From an uncultured Acidobacteriia bacterium (GTDB taxonomy: Bacteria > Acidobacteriota > Terriglobia > Bryobacterales > Bryobacteraceae), in contig CAIVPR010000044.1 in the NCBI GenBank assembly GCA_903907865.1, positions 186,001 to 250,000 of the forward strand: a stretch of DNA of 64,000 nt, given 5' to 3'. Shown one piece after another: positions 61,030 through 64,000 of this stretch. Every line of letters starts with the position of its first letter. The first letter of the stretch is position 1. The notes beneath the pieces were generated by a model. The model had not been told where the DNA came from. It did no database searches and worked only from the letters and a program-made list of their open reading frames with translations. The position numbers were made by a program, and so were the translations under genes.

Positions 61030-62169
61030 ATGTCTCAAGTCGATGCGAAGCTCCGGGCCTGGTGGTCCCACAAACAAGGTCTCGATGGTCGGCTGGCCGG
61101 GAAGTCCGCTGCCGAAGTTCTGGCCGAAACGGGGTGGCAACGGTCGGTCGGCGGGGCTTCCCCCTACCTCGCGTTGTTCGCCCGCGCGGGTCTGAGGCGG
61201 GCGGAAGTCGATGCCGCACTCGCTGCGGTCGAGATCCATGAACTGCCCAGTGCACGGGGATGCACGTATATCCTCCCGGCATCGGATTTCGCGCTCGGCC
61301 TCGGCGCCGGTCAGGGATTCTCGGCAGAGCCCGAGATGAAAGTCGCTATGAAGCTGGGCGTCACCGGGGAGGAAGTCGCCGTACTGCGAAAGGCCGTCCT
61401 GAGCGCCTTGGAAGATGGCCCCCTCGATCCCGACGCGCTTCGGGCCGCCGTCGGTTCCGCGACCCGGTCGTTGGGGCCGGAAGGCACGAAGAAGGGAATC
61501 TCCAGTACCCTGCCCCTCGCCCTTGGCTACCTGCAGGAGACGGGCGAGATCCGCCGGATCCCGGTCAACGGTCGCATCGACCAGCAGCGCTACAAGTACG
61601 CCTTGTGGGGACTGAAGCCGCAGGATGACGACCAAGTCTACATCGACTTGGCCCGGCATTTCTTCGCTTGGTCAGGTCCCGCGACGGAGGCCGAATTCCG
61701 AACGTTCTCCAGCCTCGGCGTCAAGGCAGCGAAGGCAGCAATGGCACCGCTTGGACTCGAGCCCGTCGAGGGCGGGCTAATCTTGCCTGGAGATCGCGCT
61801 GAGTACGAGGCGTTCGAAGTCCCGCGCTCCCCGGCCTATTCGCTGATCGGCAGCATCGACAACCTGATCCAACCGCGGGGAGACTACGCCGCGCTGCTTG
61901 GTCCGGACGATCAACACCGCGCCAAAGGGGCAAAGGGCCACGCCATCGTCGACCGGGGTCGGGTCGTCGGCTTCTGGGAGTACGACACTGCCACTGAAAC
62001 CATCGTCTGGATGGCGTTCGGCAAGCCGGACCAAGCGTTGTCCGACGCCGTGGCCCGCACCGAGGCGTTCATCCGCGAAGACCTGGGCGACGCCCGCAGC
62101 TTCAGCCTCGACAGTCCGAAGTCCCGCGAGCCCAAGATCGCGGCGATCCGGCAGGGGACGCTGGCATGA
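61030..62169 (+). CDS. HTH_42 / winged-helix DNA-binding protein (AlkZ-like fold)
   Basis: The product is 379 residues. The pattern LGVTGEEVAVLRKAVLSALEDGPLDPDALRAAVG followed by TLPLALGYLQETGEIRRIPVNGRIDQQRYKYALW matches the winged-helix tandem of the HTH_42/AlkZ-like family. The segment LPSARGCTYILPASDFALGL is also family-like. True AlkZ glycosylases carry a catalytic QxQ motif; none is obvious here, so glycosylase activity is doubtful. It overlaps the histone deacetylase-like gene by ATGA and starts 31 bp after the ABC-F gene. Confidence 0.82.
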   Translation: MSQVDAKLRAWWSHKQGLDGRLAGKSAAEVLAETGWQRSVGGASPYLALFARAGLRRAEVDAALAAVEIHELPSARGCTYILPASDFALGLGAGQGFSAEPEMKVAMKLGVTGEEVAVLRKAVLSALEDGPLDPDALRAAVGSATRSLGPEGTKKGISSTLPLALGYLQETGEIRRIPVNGRIDQQRYKYALWGLKPQDDDQVYIDLARHFFAWSGPATEAEFRTFSSLGVKAAKAAMAPLGLEPVEGGLILPGDRAEYEAFEVPRSPAYSLIGSIDNLIQPRGDYAALLGPDDQHRAKGAKGHAIVDRGRVVGFWEYDTATETIVWMAFGKPDQALSDAVARTEAFIREDLGDARSFSLDSPKSREPKIAAIRQGTLA

Positions 62170-63083
62170 CCGCCTTACTGGCTGATCCCATCTCCAAGCT
62201 CCATGACACAGGCCCCGGCCATCCTGAACAGATTGCCCGTTGGGATGCTGCGATCCGGGGACTGGACGGCGTGGGCCTGACCCCGGTCGCGCCACGCGGC
62301 GCGACCGTCGAAGAACTCGCCGTCTGCCACACCCGCGACTACATCGGAACCGCGCGGCGGGATGTCGAATCGGGCCGCGACGTCCTTTCGACCGGCGACA
62401 CCGACATCTGTGCCCACTCCTATGAGGTAGCGTTGCACGCGGCGGGCACGTGCCTGAATGGCGTTGACCTCGTGATGGGCGGCAAGGCCCGGAACGCGTT
62501 CTGCATTGTGCGCCCGCCCGGACACCACGCGTCGCAAGCGCGCGGCATGGGCTTCTGCCTGTTCAACAACATCGCGGTAGCGGCCCGCTATGCGCAGCGG
62601 AAATACGGAATCGAACGAGTCGCGATCGCCGACTGGGACGTCCACCATGGCAACGGCACCCAGGACATCTTCTGCCGCGACAAGTCCGTCTTCTTCTTCA
62701 GTACCCACCAGAGCCCGTGGTATCCGGGGACCGGCATGCGCACCGAGACGGGCGTGGGCACGACGATGAACCGTCCGTTCCCGGCTGGTGCCGGGCGCGA
62801 ACAGATCTTGACCGCCTTCCGCAAGGACTTCGCCCCCAAGATGGACGAGTTCAAGCCCGATCTGGTCCTGATCTCGGCCGGTTTCGACTCCCGGTTGGGC
62901 GATCCGCTCGGCCACTTCCGCCTGAGCGACGCCGACTTCGCCGAACTCACCACCATTCTGATGGAGATCGCCGACAAGCACAGCGGAGGGCGGCTGGTTT
63001 CGGTGCTGGAAGGCGGTTACAACCTCGAAGGGCTGACCAAGGCAGTCACCGCCCACAGCAAGGCGCTCCAAAGCGCTACTTGA
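62166..63083 (+). CDS. Histone deacetylase-like amidohydrolase
   Basis: The product is 305 residues of the arginase/deacetylase fold. Key segments: PGHPEQIARWDAAI, VRPPGHHASQARGMGFCLFNN (two catalytic-type His), AIADWDVHHGNGTQDIF (zinc Asp and His), SAGFDSRLGDPLGHF (second zinc Asp), and LEGGYNLEGL at the end. All residues expected for a class II-type zinc deacetylase are present. Bacterial members act on acetylpolyamines or acetoin-related substrates. It is translationally coupled to the HTH_42 gene and its stop overlaps that of the convergent DUF1080 gene by 8 bp. Confidence 0.93.
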   Translation: MTALLADPISKLHDTGPGHPEQIARWDAAIRGLDGVGLTPVAPRGATVEELAVCHTRDYIGTARRDVESGRDVLSTGDTDICAHSYEVALHAAGTCLNGVDLVMGGKARNAFCIVRPPGHHASQARGMGFCLFNNIAVAARYAQRKYGIERVAIADWDVHHGNGTQDIFCRDKSVFFFSTHQSPWYPGTGMRTETGVGTTMNRPFPAGAGREQILTAFRKDFAPKMDEFKPDLVLISAGFDSRLGDPLGHFRLSDADFAELTTILMEIADKHSGGRLVSVLEGGYNLEGLTKAVTAHSKALQSAT

Positions 63084-64000
63084 TCTCCCGGATTCGCACG
63101 TTGCGGAACATCACGGTTGAGAACCGGTCGTGGAGTTGGAGGCCGATGGGGCCGACTTTGGAACGTCCCGATTCGCCGGGGTATTCGGACACCAGTTCGC
63201 CGTTCAGCCGCACCCGGATGGAGCCGTTACGGGACTCGATGTCCATCGCATTCCAGTCGGCGTGGCGCATCGCACCGACCTTGGCGGAGTCGAAGGTGTA
63301 GACGGAGCCGGTCGGGTACTTTTCGCCGCTTGGATGAAGTGGGTCGTCATCGAGGATCTGGATCTCGTAGCCGATGTGGGCCGGTGTGCTCTTGATCGGT
63401 CCGGCCAGTTCCGGGTGTGTCGTGTCGGGCTCGTTGATGGCGTAGTGGGCACGGGAAAGGTCGCGGATCGAGACTCCGCTGTTTCCTCCGACGGGGAGCC
63501 AGAACTCGACGTGTAGGTCGAATTCGGCGTAGTCGTTGCGGTTGGTGTAGAGCCACGCCTGCGGATTGACCCAGGAGCGGAAGGTGTTGCGGTCGATGGG
63601 CCACTTCTGCGAGGGGTCGGGGTGGGTGCGCTGGCCGAGCAGGGTACCGTCCTTCATGACGGTCCACGTGCATTCGCCCCGGGGCTCCCAGCCGTCGAGG
63701 TTCTTGCCGGTGAACATCGGCTTCCACCCAAGATCGGCGGGAATGGTCACCTTGCCGGATGCTGCCCACTCGGTGCCGCGGGCGAGGAGGGTCTGGAAGT
63801 TGACGTCGTCGAGGTTGGGGTTCGACTCCTTGTCCCACGTGTGACCCAGCATCGTCGTGTAGACCCGGCCGTTGCCGTATTGCTTGGTCCAAGCCATCGG
63901 CTCGCCCTGGTGCGAGACCTCCGAAAAGGCGTAGGTCAGGACGGTCAAGCCCTGCGCCGGGCCGTGTTGGCCGTGCGTGAGCTGCTCGGACGGGTGCAGC
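63076..64000 (-). CDS. ThuA-DUF1080 fusion protein (5' truncated by window edge)
   Basis: The frame is open to the right edge, so the true start lies outside; at least 308 residues are within the window. The N-terminal visible part, TVLTYAFSEVSHQGEPMAWTKQYGNGRVYTTMLGHTWD, is the end of a ThuA-like (trehalose utilisation) domain. From about WKPMFTGKNLDGWEPRG the chain is a DUF1080 (3-keto-disaccharide hydrolase) jelly roll, with YAEFDLHVEFWLPVGGNSGVSIRDLS and GYEIQILDDD typical of that family. Such fusions are common in planctomycetes and Acidobacteriota and act on carbohydrates in the envelope. Confidence 0.88.
   Translation of the reverse strand, partial: LHPSEQLTHGQHGPAQGLTVLTYAFSEVSHQGEPMAWTKQYGNGRVYTTMLGHTWDKESNPNLDDVNFQTLLARGTEWAASGKVTIPADLGWKPMFTGKNLDGWEPRGECTWTVMKDGTLLGQRTHPDPSQKWPIDRNTFRSWVNPQAWLYTNRNDYAEFDLHVEFWLPVGGNSGVSIRDLSRAHYAINEPDTTHPELAGPIKSTPAHIGYEIQILDDDPLHPSGEKYPTGSVYTFDSAKVGAMRHADWNAMDIESRNGSIRVRLNGELVSEYPGESGRSKVGPIGLQLHDRFSTVMFRNVRIREIK

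Noticed and set aside
59526-61031. 501-residue open frame on the - strand
   Set aside because: Exactly antisense to the ABC-F gene, with composition typical of reverse reading of a GC-rich gene.
1-64000. CRISPR arrays, tRNA or rRNA genes, integrase or IS transposase
   Set aside because: No regularly spaced repeats, cloverleaf-like stretches, rRNA signatures or DDE/tyrosine recombinase motifs were seen, although the island clearly carries mobile-type defence genes.

Overview
The window looks like a chromosomal piece of a GC-rich soil Acidobacteriota, most like the Bryobacterales/Solibacter group. The clues are lineage-typical families rather than any RNA marker: a VWFA-related Acidobacterial domain protein (23762), a decayed copy of the soil-associated TIGR03435 family (51991), DUF6152 next to a duplicated beta-rich exported protein (29986-31964), a DUF1549/DUF1553 cytochrome (43844), a futalosine hydrolase of the alternative menaquinone pathway (34967), and a 'GPxTPEGKAxxxxNAxxHG' type repeat-family gene (19272). 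No rRNA, tRNA, CRISPR array, IS element or integrase was seen.

Region 1 (1-19.1 kb) is a phage-defence island. At the left edge, on the + strand, is a 5'-truncated AvcD-type antiviral dCTP deaminase whose stop codon overlaps the start of an unrecognised 185-residue partner. Facing it on the - strand is one long operon (18943 to 2052) with all six type 1 BREX core genes in canonical order: brxA, brxB, brxC, pglX, pglZ, brxL. Three non-core genes are built into the same transcript. A coiled-coil protein with a PD-(D/E)XK nuclease-like C-terminus is the first gene. An ArdC/ImmA-IrrE-type zinc metallopeptidase overlaps pglX. An AlbA_2/RecG-like ATP-binding protein overlaps pglZ. The predicted operon promoter sits between two near-identical 18-bp palindromes whose centres are 63 bp (about six helical turns) apart. 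This extended BREX operon with its control region is the best candidate for a partly undescribed system.

Region 2 (19.1-32.1 kb) holds a frameshifted repeat-family gene, a 1118-residue exported protein of unknown function, the VWA protein, the cell-shape operon mreB-mreC-mreD, a ParDE-like toxin-antitoxin pair, a YkgJ-type cysteine-cluster protein, an SGNH hydrolase, and the DUF6152 pair.

Region 3 (32.1-46.97 kb) holds an NTF2-like protein, a sulfatase with an altered GKWH motif, a GNAT acetyltransferase, a helicase-mqnB-small protein operon, a Uma2-thiolase-OB fold-aminotransferase cluster, an ECF sigma/anti-sigma unit with a third exported protein, and the large DUF1549/LamG/DUF1553 cytochrome.

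Region 4 (46.98-64 kb) holds a second sigma/anti-sigma unit fused by overlapping codons to a GH63-like glucosidase, a DUF1223 protein, the TIGR03435 relic, an FAD amine oxidase/phytoene desaturase-like protein, a TIR-like protein, an enolase-superfamily enzyme, an Rpn-type nuclease/transposase-like protein, an autoregulated GntR-DUF1648 pair, an ABC-F ATPase, an HTH_42-histone deacetylase-like pair, and a ThuA-DUF1080 protein cut by the right edge.

Many adjacent genes share ATGA or TGATG overlaps, so operon and start-codon calls are firmer than usual. All functions are from reading protein motifs by eye; no database search was run.
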